Positions 1 to 8,175 of a DNA stretch of 64,000 nt are shown one piece after another. The translations under genes and the position numbers were made by a program. The notes below the pieces were generated by a model that was not told where the DNA came from, made no database searches, and worked only from the letters and a program-made list of their open reading frames with translations. Origin of the DNA: Pseudomonadota bacterium (GTDB taxonomy: Bacteria; Pseudomonadota; Alphaproteobacteria; Micropepsales; Micropepsaceae); NCBI GenBank assembly GCA_021851325.1, contig JAJZDZ010000003.1, positions 1-64,000 on the forward strand, read 5' to 3'. Position 1 is the first letter of the stretch. Every line of letters starts with the position of its first letter.

Positions 1-48
1 CGCGCTCAATAAAATTGCCTCGTATTCCGAAGATGTCCGAGGGCGATT

Positions 49-70
49 AGGGCGGCCTTTCGACCGCCCT
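49..70 (-). terminator. Hairpin after the leftmost phage gene
   Basis: AGGGCGG (49-55) and CCGCCCT (64-70) form a 7 bp GC-rich stem around an 8-base loop. It lies 25 bases beyond the stop of the leftward gene ending at 96, where a terminator is expected. No clear U-tract follows, so this is a candidate only. Confidence 0.4.
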
Positions 71-95
71 GCGCCTTTCAGACTCTTGATGCGCG

Positions 96-422
96 TCAAG
101 CCGCTTCGGGCGCCGTCCCTTGCTCTTCCCACACTGCATCGAACGCGGTGCGCGTGCGCGCGCACTCATCGCGGGCAGCTTCCAGAACGGTGGCAAGCTC
201 GGCTATCTGAGTTTGCACGCGATCCGCCGTTGGCCCGTCTGCGAACTCTGAGGCGCCAAGCTCTTGTAGATCCCAAAGAAGGCGGCCGGCCGCGCCTAAG
301 AAGCGGCCAGTGCGGCCCAGGCATTCCTCGAGATCTGTCATTGTGTCCATGCGTTCGCCGACCGCCGCGGCATTGACCGGGGCGGCGGGTGAAACGGAAG
401 TCTGCGAATTGATCTGATTCAT
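96..422 (-). CDS. Small phage protein, function unknown
   Basis: A 108-residue protein with an alanine-rich, mostly helical middle and no motif I recognise. The start is well supported: a GGAG ribosome site lies six bases before the ATG at 422. It is the last leftward gene visible in the element and is followed by a GC-rich hairpin (49-70). It lies downstream of the tape-measure region, but no tail or lysis signature is visible: there is no membrane segment and no catalytic motif. It is probably a genuine accessory or structural phage gene. Confidence 0.6.
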   Translation of the reverse strand: MNQINSQTSVSPAAPVNAAAVGERMDTMTDLEECLGRTGRFLGAAGRLLWDLQELGASEFADGPTADRVQTQIAELATVLEAARDECARTRTAFDAVWEEQGTAPEAA

Positions 423-495
423 ATCGGGCTCCTTGTTTAAGAATGGGGCCTTTGCCCCGTTCCGCGGGCCCGACTATGCCCATCAGCGGATTTGT

Positions 496-532
496 GGTAT
501 CACACTTTTATGAAGAAGCAAACCGTGATACC
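496..532. promoter_or_regulatory. Inverted repeat spanning the RHH gene start (possible operator)
   Basis: GGTATCAC (496-503) and its exact reverse complement GTGATACC (525-532) flank the ATG at 510. The two 8-mers are centred 29 bases apart. The gene starting between them encodes a ribbon-helix-helix protein, a family that often binds short palindromic half-sites next to its own gene, so autoregulation is a reasonable inference. Confidence 0.45.
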
Positions 533-707
533 AAAGAAAAAGCGCGGTCCGGCGCCGACCGGAAAGGGCACTCCGGTCATGGTACGCCTTCAACCCGATG
601 CACTCACAAATCTAGATGCGTGGATTAAAGGCCGAAAAGATCCAAAGCTCACTCGCCCGGAAGCAATACGGGCGCTCATTGAGCGAGGGTTGAGGACCAA
701 GCGTTAA
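510..707 (+). CDS. Ribbon-helix-helix (CopG/Arc-type) DNA-binding protein
   Basis: A 65-residue basic protein. The N-terminal 20 residues are lysine/proline rich. From about residue 24 there is a short strand (VMVRLQPDAL) followed by two predicted helices ending in RPEAIRALIERGL, the pattern of the ribbon-helix-helix fold. I chose the ATG at 510; a TTG at 492 would add six residues but lies in the inverted repeat. It is one of only two rightward genes in the element, placed against the leftward late genes. It is probably a small transcription regulator of the element; no toxin partner is adjacent. Confidence 0.75.
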   Translation: MKKQTVIPKKKRGPAPTGKGTPVMVRLQPDALTNLDAWIKGRKDPKLTRPEAIRALIERGLRTKR

Positions 708-765
708 GCAATCGTGGCAGCGAAGCGCGATATCGCAACGATGATCCGGAAAAGCACCAACCGCA

Positions 766-1152
766 TCACGCGCTGCCCCTTACCTCGTCCCTGCGCGCCC
801 GCTTGACCATGAACTGGTAACTAATTTCCAGCGCGCAGTCTAAGACGTGTTCCGGCCGGAGGTCATCCACGATGTGTTTAGGCTTGAGATTTGGGTGATG
901 CTGCGCAACCAAGACGCAAATAACTCGCGCGGTAACCTCAGCGCATTCGCGTCCACGCACCCGGTCAGCAAGCCTCAATGCGTCTGCGGAAATGCTATCC
1001 ATTTGTTCAGGCGTGAGCAGCCCAACCTTGTAGCTCTTTCCCGCGATTTCGAATGAGCCGATTGTCTCTAAGACTTTCGGCCACTCAGTCAGGGCATGTC
1101 TTTGTTCCGGTGTCATTAGTAGCTCGGCCTCAGAGACATATTTGTATTCCAC
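766..1152 (-). CDS. Phage protein downstream of the tape measure, unknown function
   Basis: A 128-residue protein starting at a GTG that overlaps the 3' end of the tape-measure gene by 37 bases. It has no recognisable catalytic motif. Length, charge pattern and position next to the tape measure recall tail assembly chaperones, but those usually lie upstream of the tape measure, so I do not assign that role. The overlap indicates co-translation with the tail gene. Confidence 0.6.
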   Translation of the reverse strand: MEYKYVSEAELLMTPEQRHALTEWPKVLETIGSFEIAGKSYKVGLLTPEQMDSISADALRLADRVRGRECAEVTARVICVLVAQHHPNLKPKHIVDDLRPEHVLDCALEISYQFMVKRARRDEVRGSA

Positions 1153-3770
1153 TGCCGCGACACCACGCTCGCGATCACTTCAGGGTTTCGCTGGACAAGC
1201 TGCATAAAGCTCGCTGCGTCAACCGCATTGATGTTGTAGACGTGTTGGTGATACGTACCTCCTCCGCTTTGAGTGGGGCCTTGCGACGCCAGGTTGGTTA
1301 GGGAGGTACGCACCGGATTAGCCACCCAAGCCGGTAACACCATTTCGTCTTTATGCAGTATAGTCGGCTGTCCATCATACGGGACCTGCCACTGACCTCC
1401 TGCAGCGCTGGCGACGGTATCGAACGCCGCAACGGCAGCAAAAGCCGCGGCAGCAGCTTCTGGCGCCAGGAATGGACCAACAACAGGGATCTCTGACACC
1501 GTTGCATACGTGGCAGCAGCGGCACGGCCCGCGTCCTTCATAATGGAAGAGCTAGCAATGCTGGAAAGCAGTGATTTGTTTCCGGTTAGTGAGCTGCTCT
1601 CAGCCGCCTTTCGGATAGCTGCCCCGGTGACAGTTGCTTCGGTCTTCGTCGTTTCGATACCAAGCCACTGTGCCAAGGTGCTGAAAAGACGGCCAAGAAT
1701 GCTTGAATTTTCGCTGGCTTCTATGGCCTCGCGTTGCGCCGTACCGGACGCAGTTGAAGCAGTCTTTGCTTCCTCAGTAAAGATATGCTGCGTCAGCATC
1801 TTAAGCTCACTATCGACCCACTTTTCGGCAACATTCAATGCGATTTGCTCAAACATGGCTCCGAATGTCTGCGTGCCGGAAATTAAACCACGCACCATTT
1901 GCTGTTCGGATCCAAGTACCGTGTTCAGCATGTTGCCGTATTCTTTTGTAGCGTCTGCCGCCATTTGAGCTTGAAGCTGCTTTATCTGCTGCGCAGTGCG
2001 AGCTGCTATCAGCAGCTTTTGATCTTGCGCCTTCGCATATTCGACGCTGTCCTTGGCATAGCCCTTCGTGGCGTCATCAACCGCCTGGAGCTGGAGCGCT
2101 TCAATGCGATTGAGGTTTGAAATAAGGTCACTTAGCTCCTGCTGGCGGGTGAGCCGGCCCGCTGATACTTCCGCGTCTAGCGTAGCCTTCTTTTCTTCAA
2201 AAGCGATCCGTGCAAGCTGTACCTGCGTGCGCTCATGATCTGCATTGATCTGCTCTTGTTCGTGTACTGCCCGCTTCTCTTCTGAGGTTATTGCCTTATT
2301 CAACTCTGTTTGGACCGATAGACGCTGCGCCGCATTCAACTTTCCAGACGCAAGGAGCGCATTATAGGTCTTTTCGACCTCAGCCAGGCGTTCCGCGTCT
2401 CCGAGCCTTTGATTGGAGTTGATCTCCGAAACTGTTTCCCTGGCCTGTGCAATGGCTTCCGCGCCGGCATTGGAGAATCCCGTATCTTTGAAGCTGCGAT
2501 CTTTAAGCGCTTGTAACTGGCGTTCGTTGTCAGAAATCATCGAACGGAAATTCGCCTTCTCGTCTTCCGTCGCTTTCGGGTCAGACAACTCTGCTTTCAA
2601 TTCGGCAATTTGCGCATTGAGCTGTGTAATTTGGGCATGCGTAGAGTTTGCAGATAGCCGTATAGCGGCATCGAGCGCAGCTTCGCCGATATTTGTTCTG
2701 GTTTGAAGCGCCGCCGCATTATTTAAGATCGCTTCCGTTTGTGCGTCCCAAAGCTTTGTCGTCTTGGTGTGCACGATATCGAACGTCTGTTCGACACTGC
2801 GGGATTGCTCCAATACACCGAGCCAAAGTTGTAGGTTTGACCAGCTACGTTCGATGCCACTGGTGCTTTTATCGAAGGCGTGACCCAGCCTGCCGGTATT
2901 CTGCGCTATGACGCGCATAATCTCGGCCGCAGTTGCATTTATGTTGTTGCCGCGTGCTACGGTAGCGATCTGCTCGGCCTGCGCAGCGGTGAGGCCGTGA
3001 ATATCCTGCAGGACCGATGCTGTCGTGACGTGCTGGCCCGTCAGCACCTTTTGAAATGCTTTGGCCGCATCAACAGCTTTTACTCCGTAGGCAAGCGCGT
3101 ACTGGTTGGCAGCGAGGGCCAAGCCTTCGATAGCTGGCCGCGCAGTGACGCCCATGTTCTCAACTGCACTTTCGATGGCGCTTGCGCTCGCGCGGGAGAC
3201 GCCAGGCAGCTCGGCAAGGACGTTTCGGAGCGTAGTGAGCTGGCTGGTTGTTTCCTGATCACCGAGAGCTTTGGCGGTCAAGCCAAGCCGTCCCATTTCG
3301 TAATCAGCCTTGATGGCGTCATAGGCGAGCGCACCGATGGCCGCGCCAATCGCAACAACTCCGCCAACGGCCAACAAGGTTGCGCCATTGAGGCCAAGCA
3401 CGCGCTGGCCGATCAAGGCCAAGGTCGCAGGTGCGCGGCGGGCTCGGCCGCTGCTCAGTTCGTCAAAGAGCGCGGTGAACTCATATGTGGCGCGAGACGT
3501 GCTCAGGCCGTGCGTGGCCTGGCTCATGTCCTTCATGATGGTCTTGTACTTTTGACCGGCTACCTCAGCCTCGCCTGCCACGCGGCCTAGGGTTGCCACA
3601 AGGGACGCGTCACCAGTCGCGCCAGTTTCGACCATCTTGGCCGCCAGGGCATCAGTTTCAGCCTTCAGGCTGTTGAACTGCTGCTTGGCAATTGCCGCGG
3701 AGGCCGCCAAAGACGGATCTACCGTGCCCTTGATCTTGATTTCGATGGTGTTGGGAGTTGCGGCGGTCAT
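1116..3770 (-). CDS. Phage tail tape-measure protein
   Basis: 884 residues, long and alanine-rich. Visible features are a hydrophobic stretch near residues 130-155, a long charged coiled-coil region in the middle (roughly 380-620) and a glycine-rich C-terminal end with a HKDEMVLP motif that recurs in tape-measure proteins. The family sets tail length and is ejected with the DNA. It starts one base after the stop of the large terminase gene; the sequence AAAGGATCATGAT in front of the ATG supplies a weak ribosome site. The direct terminase-to-tape-measure junction, without portal, capsid or tail-tube genes, is unusual. Confidence 0.85.
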   Translation of the reverse strand: MTAATPNTIEIKIKGTVDPSLAASAAIAKQQFNSLKAETDALAAKMVETGATGDASLVATLGRVAGEAEVAGQKYKTIMKDMSQATHGLSTSRATYEFTALFDELSSGRARRAPATLALIGQRVLGLNGATLLAVGGVVAIGAAIGALAYDAIKADYEMGRLGLTAKALGDQETTSQLTTLRNVLAELPGVSRASASAIESAVENMGVTARPAIEGLALAANQYALAYGVKAVDAAKAFQKVLTGQHVTTASVLQDIHGLTAAQAEQIATVARGNNINATAAEIMRVIAQNTGRLGHAFDKSTSGIERSWSNLQLWLGVLEQSRSVEQTFDIVHTKTTKLWDAQTEAILNNAAALQTRTNIGEAALDAAIRLSANSTHAQITQLNAQIAELKAELSDPKATEDEKANFRSMISDNERQLQALKDRSFKDTGFSNAGAEAIAQARETVSEINSNQRLGDAERLAEVEKTYNALLASGKLNAAQRLSVQTELNKAITSEEKRAVHEQEQINADHERTQVQLARIAFEEKKATLDAEVSAGRLTRQQELSDLISNLNRIEALQLQAVDDATKGYAKDSVEYAKAQDQKLLIAARTAQQIKQLQAQMAADATKEYGNMLNTVLGSEQQMVRGLISGTQTFGAMFEQIALNVAEKWVDSELKMLTQHIFTEEAKTASTASGTAQREAIEASENSSILGRLFSTLAQWLGIETTKTEATVTGAAIRKAAESSSLTGNKSLLSSIASSSIMKDAGRAAAATYATVSEIPVVGPFLAPEAAAAAFAAVAAFDTVASAAGGQWQVPYDGQPTILHKDEMVLPAWVANPVRTSLTNLASQGPTQSGGGTYHQHVYNINAVDAASFMQLVQRNPEVIASVVSRQWNTNMSLRPSY

Positions 3771-3771
3771 A

Positions 3772-5283
3772 TCATGATCCTTTATTCAAGGCGGTCACAG
3801 CGTCGGAAAAGCCTTCGGCGGCGAGGTGTTCAGCAGCGAATTGCAGCCACCCAGCGCCATCTGCTTGGGTGTCAAGCATCAGCTCAGTCAACGCCCACAC
3901 AAGGGCGTCCAAGCGGTTCGGGCTGCGCTTGTCGCCAGGCTTCCAGGTGCACAGCTCATCTTCGAGTGCTACGAATCGGCCTACATGCAAAACCTTGCCA
4001 CGTTCATAGAGTGCTGAAATCGGCTCAGCCCGGACCGCCTTGCCGCGGCTGGCAGTAACAATCTTGACGGGCACGTTCTGCGAGACCGCGCGAATGGTGC
4101 TTTCAACCATAGCGCCGCCGAAGTTGCCTTCTGCCACGATGCGGTCAGCATTCCAGCGTTGATAGAGTGCTACTGCGCGTTCGCCCCAGGCATTGGGTCC
4201 CATGCGTCCGGAGCCGTCCTCGAGGACGTAGCCAGTGCCGTCATGGCCCAGGCCGGCAGCGACAATCCCGACCTCGTCATTGCGCTCGCCCGCACCGCCT
4301 GACGGGTCCACCGCGACAACAATGCGTTTGAGAGGCGGAAGCACCGCTGCGCGAGCACGGTCAATCAGAGACCGCTGCCATAGCGCGCCGCGTATATCTG
4401 CAGTGAACGCTTCCTCTATGGTGGCAGGGTATTCCCGCCGAAAGCGGTGGACACCGAACAGCTCTTCAATCTTGGCCCGGCGCCAGGCCATCTGCTCAAG
4501 ATCTAGCCCGTAACGCTCGGCATAGTCATGTTCCTCATCCGTCAGCTCGAAGCCGTCCGGCACAGCACGCCTATACTCCGTTTGCCAGAACCAGGGCACG
4601 AATATCAGAATGAAATCGCCCTGCCCGGCTAGCGCCTTTTGGCACATGTCATAAAACATGCCCTTTGGCGCGGCTGCGGTGCTTTCAAGGATCACTTCGG
4701 TTCCCGGCAGTGCAGGAACGGCCTGCAGCGCGCCGCTGAGATGATCCTGCGCATGGGCCGCCTTCCAGTACGCCACCTCGCTGCCGTGAAACCCCTGCAA
4801 GGTGTCACCACGGCCCACCGCCTCACTACCTGCCGTCGCGACGCGGTAGCCGGCGTCGAGCTGGGCGAATACAATTTCCTTCGCATTCGACGCGGTGCGA
4901 ACGGGCCGCTCCGTTTCCGGGCAGCTATCATAAAAGCGCTTGGCAATCCCGAAGATCGCGGCGGTCGTATCGTCAGAGTTGGCGAGCACGAAGGCCTTGA
5001 AGCCTCGCCGGCGGGTCACGCGATGAAAGAACCTGCCCTGCACATACGTGCTGACGCCCTGCTGCCGCCCCTTGACCACCAGTGCCCGCACCATGCCGGT
5101 TTCGCGCAACTGTTGCTCGCATTTTTCGTGAATGTGACGCTGCGCCTGGTTGAGCAAAAACGACTCAATGCTCCCGGTTTTCGTGCGGATCTTCAGGCAC
5201 TCCGCTGCAAACCGTTCAAAATCGAGATCAAGCTCAAGGCCGTCCGCAAGGCTACTAAAAAAATTAGGCGGCTGCGCGGTCAT
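3772..5283 (-). CDS. Phage terminase large subunit
   Basis: 503 residues. The N-terminal ATPase half carries a Walker A-like KGRQQGVST near residue 70 and a stretch resembling motor motifs (VILESTAAAP). The C-terminal RNase H-like nuclease half begins near residue 320 with VVAVDPSGGAGERND, containing the first metal-binding aspartate, and ends with a RSPNRLDALVWALT motif typical of the family. The protein cuts and pumps phage DNA into preformed capsids. It overlaps the small terminase gene by 20 bases, the normal terS-terL arrangement. No portal gene follows it here. Confidence 0.93.
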   Translation of the reverse strand: MTAQPPNFFSSLADGLELDLDFERFAAECLKIRTKTGSIESFLLNQAQRHIHEKCEQQLRETGMVRALVVKGRQQGVSTYVQGRFFHRVTRRRGFKAFVLANSDDTTAAIFGIAKRFYDSCPETERPVRTASNAKEIVFAQLDAGYRVATAGSEAVGRGDTLQGFHGSEVAYWKAAHAQDHLSGALQAVPALPGTEVILESTAAAPKGMFYDMCQKALAGQGDFILIFVPWFWQTEYRRAVPDGFELTDEEHDYAERYGLDLEQMAWRRAKIEELFGVHRFRREYPATIEEAFTADIRGALWQRSLIDRARAAVLPPLKRIVVAVDPSGGAGERNDEVGIVAAGLGHDGTGYVLEDGSGRMGPNAWGERAVALYQRWNADRIVAEGNFGGAMVESTIRAVSQNVPVKIVTASRGKAVRAEPISALYERGKVLHVGRFVALEDELCTWKPGDKRSPNRLDALVWALTELMLDTQADGAGWLQFAAEHLAAEGFSDAVTALNKGS

Positions 5284-5860
5284 GGCTCAGCACCCTCCCG
5301 TCGATCATGCGGGCATCGGGGATGTGGCGCGCTTCCAGGGCACGCAGCGCGCCCAGAATGTCCGAACGCGCCTCCGGGTGCCGCGAAAGCGCTGTGCTGA
5401 GTTCTGCTCGCAGATCGGTCCAGACCGGGCTGAGAAAGATTGCGGTATTGTTGTTGATCGTGACGCCAGCCTGCACCAGTTCGCCGGTAATCCGGCCAAG
5501 CTGGTTATTCACTTCATTGATGCGGCCGGCTAGCTGCGCCGCGGTCCTGGAATCCCCTGCGGCGTGACAGGTGTCGAACATTGAATAAAGCGAATTACGC
5601 AAGGCAAAGAGATGGTCACGTAGACTTTCGGCTTCGTCCGCCGCCCTACCCGCAATATCCGCCAGGCGCGCTGCACCTGTCAGAAGAACCGCCCGGCGCT
5701 CATCGTCCACGTGATCGCGCATATGGCGGTGCAGCGAGTTGTAACTTGCGTTGAATTTTTTTGCAGTGGCGCGCGCGCTCGCACCGCCCACCACCGCAAG
5801 CTCGATGCGCCGCCGCTCCGGATGGTTGCAGATCTTGCATGTCGAGGCGGCGCCGGACAT
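5264..5860 (-). CDS. Terminase small subunit-like protein
   Basis: 198 residues from the ATG at 5860, which overlaps the TAA of the preceding gene (TAATG). The N-terminus carries a CxxC pair followed by a helix-turn-helix-like segment (about residues 10-50: ERRRIELAVVGG, ARATAKKF, LHRHMRDHV), as expected for DNA recognition by a small terminase. The rest is helical and ends in a charged tail overlapping terL. Position, HTH and overlap support the small terminase role; sequence identity to a named family was not tested. Confidence 0.75.
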   Translation of the reverse strand: MSGAASTCKICNHPERRRIELAVVGGASARATAKKFNASYNSLHRHMRDHVDDERRAVLLTGAARLADIAGRAADEAESLRDHLFALRNSLYSMFDTCHAAGDSRTAAQLAGRINEVNNQLGRITGELVQAGVTINNNTAIFLSPVWTDLRAELSTALSRHPEARSDILGALRALEARHIPDARMIDGRVLSHDRAAA

Positions 5861-6189
5861 TAGACCGCAGCCCCGGTGACCGGATTGCGCCAAGCCGCGC
5901 CATCATAAGTGATGACCTCACCAAGCGTTGTGTCTACGAACTGCATGCCAGTGCTCGGCGGATTTGCGCTACTCGCAATTGTGCCAGTCGGACGTTCCGC
6001 CGTTGTGCCGACCATCGCGACAAAAAGCCAACCATCTGCCACGAGGGGATCGACGTGCTCGAGGGGGACATCCGTGACAACGCCAACAGCACGGCTGTAG
6101 TCAACACCGCCTAACTCGGCACCGCCCTGAACCGATGTGACGAGTTTTTCAGTCGTGCCGTCAGCCGGCGGTAGCATGCGATATTTCAT
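5860..6189 (-). CDS. Small phage protein, unknown
   Basis: 109 residues, rich in glycine, valine and threonine, with predicted beta structure. The C-terminal half (FVDTTLGEVITYDGAAWRN) resembles repeats seen in phage fibre, decoration or collar proteins that carry a short 'data on a tailored grid' pattern. An AGGAG ribosome site precedes the ATG. It is translationally coupled to the downstream small terminase. I do not recognise a specific family. Confidence 0.6.
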   Translation of the reverse strand: MKYRMLPPADGTTEKLVTSVQGGAELGGVDYSRAVGVVTDVPLEHVDPLVADGWLFVAMVGTTAERPTGTIASSANPPSTGMQFVDTTLGEVITYDGAAWRNPVTGAAV

Positions 6190-6200
6190 GGTTTTAGCTC

Positions 6201-6383
6201 CTAGTTAATAGTGATGTGAGCAGCGCTGTCGCGGCCGCAATGCGGGCAAACCATGCCAAGCACTGGCAAAAGGCGGACGTCGATCTGTTCCGCACCTCGG
6301 CGTCGGGCCTCAAGCGCGGCGATGCGAACGCGAAGCGACGCAATAGACATGTCTATCAACGCGACCTGTGCGAGCGGACTCAC
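6201..6383 (-). CDS. Small CxxC protein, unknown
   Basis: 60 residues starting at a GTG that overlaps the previous stop (ATGTGA). The first 40 residues form a likely helix. The C-terminal part has a single CPHCG knuckle, as in small zinc ribbons, but only one pair of cysteines is present. The stop TAG forms part of the ribosome site of the next gene. Tight coupling on both sides argues that it is expressed. Confidence 0.55.
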   Translation of the reverse strand: MSPLAQVALIDMSIASLRVRIAALEARRRGAEQIDVRLLPVLGMVCPHCGRDSAAHITIN

Positions 6384-6682
6384 ATCGCGATCTTTCTAAG
6401 TGCGGCAGCACGTTCCGCTGCAGGTAGCTTCGCAAGATGTGCCCGGCAAGCGTCAATGGCATCATCCCCGGTGCTGTCGGCGACCTCGCCGCGTTCCAGC
6501 GCGCCGACGCGCTTTACCAGGTCATCGGCGGCGCCGAACAGTTCATCCCCGATTTTGGCAAGCTCGCGATAGTCCGCAACCACACGCCCAACTCGGTCAG
6601 TGCGTGCGGCCTTGGCGAGGCCACGCCGCATTGTCCGCATCTTGGCAAGCCGGAACTCGATTTCGTCAAAATCAACCTTCAT
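6380..6682 (-). CDS. Small helical phage protein, unknown
   Basis: 100 residues from the ATG at 6682, preceded by AAAGAGGA. It is highly charged and almost entirely helical, with alternating Lys/Arg and Glu/Asp consistent with a coiled coil. Longer upstream starts are possible but lack a ribosome site. It is coupled to the following GTG gene. No family recognised. Confidence 0.55.
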   Translation of the reverse strand: MKVDFDEIEFRLAKMRTMRRGLAKAARTDRVGRVVADYRELAKIGDELFGAADDLVKRVGALERGEVADSTGDDAIDACRAHLAKLPAAERAAALRKIAM

Positions 6683-6772
6683 GACGTCCTCTTTGTTGGT
6701 GGTTGGCCGGCGCCGCTGAGAGGTCAAAAACAGCGGCGCCGAACCAACCGCGCGGCGGCACCCGCGCATTCG

Positions 6773-7513
6773 TTACGCCGCGTCCGGCGGCTCAGGCAGC
6801 AACTCGCGGAGCGCGGCAAGCGTCCGTTGCAAATCGTTCGCAGCTTCGCGGATCAGCGGAGCAGTATCGGGCGTCACCCCGTTTAGAGGCACGTCAATCA
6901 CCGTTGGTACCATTGCCGCGTTGCCGAAGATCGCGCCGGACGTCCGATTAAGCTCACCCATGAGCACGCTGTTGATCGCGTGTATCGCGGCCCAGCGCCG
7001 GTTAATTTCAAGCGCTGCAGCTTCAAGCTCGCCGCGTGCCACTTCGTACAGCTCGCCCCGAACGATGCGGCCGAGCGCCTGGCGCTGAGCTTCTTGAGCC
7101 GTATTGAGTTCGCGGATCTTGCCCACAAGCGCATCCTGCCGGCGCGCGTCTGCAGCCTCTGCACCGCTCAGCAGGGTTTGCGCATGAGCGAGCGCATCTT
7201 CGGCGGCATTTCGCTGGGCATGCCGCGGTTTTGGCATCGCACCGCCGTCCTGGGCCCAGCGTTCGCCGTCCGCAGCTTCCGCTGCACGTACCGCGCCGAT
7301 TTTGGCTTGGGCATCAGCAACCGCCTGCCGCGCCATGTCCAGTCCTGGCGCCGGCTGACCCAGCCGGTCGACTTCAGCCGTGAGCGCCGCGACCGCGGCG
7401 TTAATCTCGGCAAGTTCGGCGCGGGCCGCATCGAACGGATCTGGCTGCTTAGTAGCCTTGAGGGGAACGATTGCCGCGGATTTCGGGCGACGTTTTAAGC
7501 CGATAATGGGCAC
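6773..7513 (-). CDS. Coiled-coil phage protein, unknown
   Basis: 246 residues from a GTG at 7513 that has an excellent GGAGGT site four bases upstream. The residues before this GTG have no conserved look. The middle (about 30-190) is a long alanine/glutamate/arginine coiled coil; the last 60 residues look globular. It is the first gene of the leftward morphogenesis block, just after the GAAC/GTTC repeat region. A scaffold-like or packaging-associated role is only a guess. Confidence 0.6.
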   Translation of the reverse strand: MPIIGLKRRPKSAAIVPLKATKQPDPFDAARAELAEINAAVAALTAEVDRLGQPAPGLDMARQAVADAQAKIGAVRAAEAADGERWAQDGGAMPKPRHAQRNAAEDALAHAQTLLSGAEAADARRQDALVGKIRELNTAQEAQRQALGRIVRGELYEVARGELEAAALEINRRWAAIHAINSVLMGELNRTSGAIFGNAAMVPTVIDVPLNGVTPDTAPLIREAANDLQRTLAALRELLPEPPDAA

Positions 7514-7751
7514 GGTGACCTCCGTTTGGGCGGCGCAAATTTGTGCTGCGTTGCCCTTATGTTGCCCCGGCTTAAACAGTCGCTGCAAACGTCACCGTTT
7601 ATTCCCGATATTCAGCGATTTTGTGCGATGTGGTACAACCGGTTCAAAACCGGTTTTGACCCCGATTTGACAGCCGGCCCGCAAATCATCCGGGCACTCT
7701 TGGCGCTGCCTCGCGACCGGACGGCGGAACTCCCAATCTCTCCCCTTCAGC

Positions 7752-7862
7752 GAACTGAGGCGAACCGAACCGAACTTTTCCGAACTTTGTTCGCCCATGT
7801 TCGCGAACCGAACCGAACCTCTCTCTTAAGAGAGGTTCGTGTGTTCGCATGGGTTCGTGTTC
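7752..7862. repeat. Phased GAAC/GTTC repeat array
   Basis: GAAC words start at 7752, 7762, 7772 and 7782 (exact 10-base steps), again at 7805 and 7815, with intermediate copies at 7767 and 7810. GTTC words start at 7789 and 7799, at 7843 and 7853, and at 7835 and 7859. A 15-mer CGAACCGAACCGAAC occurs twice, at 7761 and 7804. The helical spacing suggests cooperative protein binding on one face of the DNA, as at iteron origins or multi-site operators. Confidence 0.7.
7814..7839. repeat. Perfect 11-bp hairpin inside the GAAC array
   Basis: CGAACCTCTCT and AGAGAGGTTCG are exact reverse complements separated by CTTA. The stem incorporates one GAAC and one GTTC word of the surrounding array. It could be a cruciform at an origin or a dimeric operator. 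Confidence 0.65.
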
Positions 7863-7919
7863 TGGTAGAGTGAAGGTTGCCGGAAGGCGCAGACGATCAT
7901 TCCGCGGAGGGACTGAAAG

Positions 7920-8171
7920 GTGACCAGGAAGGCTAAGGAAACTGCCCCTCGTTTCTATCAGGACGTCAAGTGCGACGTTGGGGGCCGCACTTACCAAGGT
8001 CGCTACTACATAGAAGATGACGAAATTTTCGTTATTGGACCTATGAGGCGGACAGAAAAAGCCCGACTGAGCCAGGGCTCAGACGATCCTAAAGGGCTTG
8101 CGCAAATGATGCTCAGGACGATCGTAAATAAAGCCCTAGAAAGTGGATGGACTGCAGACGCGGACGGCTAG
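7920..8171 (+). CDS. Small phage protein, unknown
   Basis: 83 residues from a GTG at 7920 with a GGAGGG ribosome site. It is acidic-to-neutral, with a mixed strand-helix pattern (GGRTYQGRYYIEDDEIFVIGP) and a C-terminal helix. It is one of two rightward genes in the element, placed just after the GAAC/GTTC array and facing the helicase gene, whose stop lies four bases away. A regulatory or anti-host role is possible, but nothing shows it. Confidence 0.65.
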   Translation: MTRKAKETAPRFYQDVKCDVGGRTYQGRYYIEDDEIFVIGPMRRTEKARLSQGSDDPKGLAQMMLRTIVNKALESGWTADADG

Positions 8172-8175
8172 AGAG

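Larger units (their letters stand above)
7514..7919. other. Phage intergenic control region
   Basis: About 400 bases without a credible gene between the leftward morphogenesis block and a rightward small gene. It contains the phased GAAC/GTTC array and hairpin described separately. Divergent promoters and possibly a replication origin would fit here. Confidence 0.5.

Noticed and set aside
2880-3590. 236-residue rightward frame inside the tape-measure gene
   Set aside because: It lies wholly antisense to a clear tape-measure protein, has no ribosome site and reads as unstructured, Cys-rich sequence.
4639-5400. 253-residue rightward frame opposite the large terminase
   Set aside because: Antisense shadow of terL and terS in GC-rich DNA; no family-like motif.
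7789-7862. GTTC pairs as LexA boxes in the phage element
   Set aside because: The main spacing is GTTC-N6-GTTC, not the N7 of the alphaproteobacterial SOS box seen before lexA, and GAAC words show the same 10-base phase.
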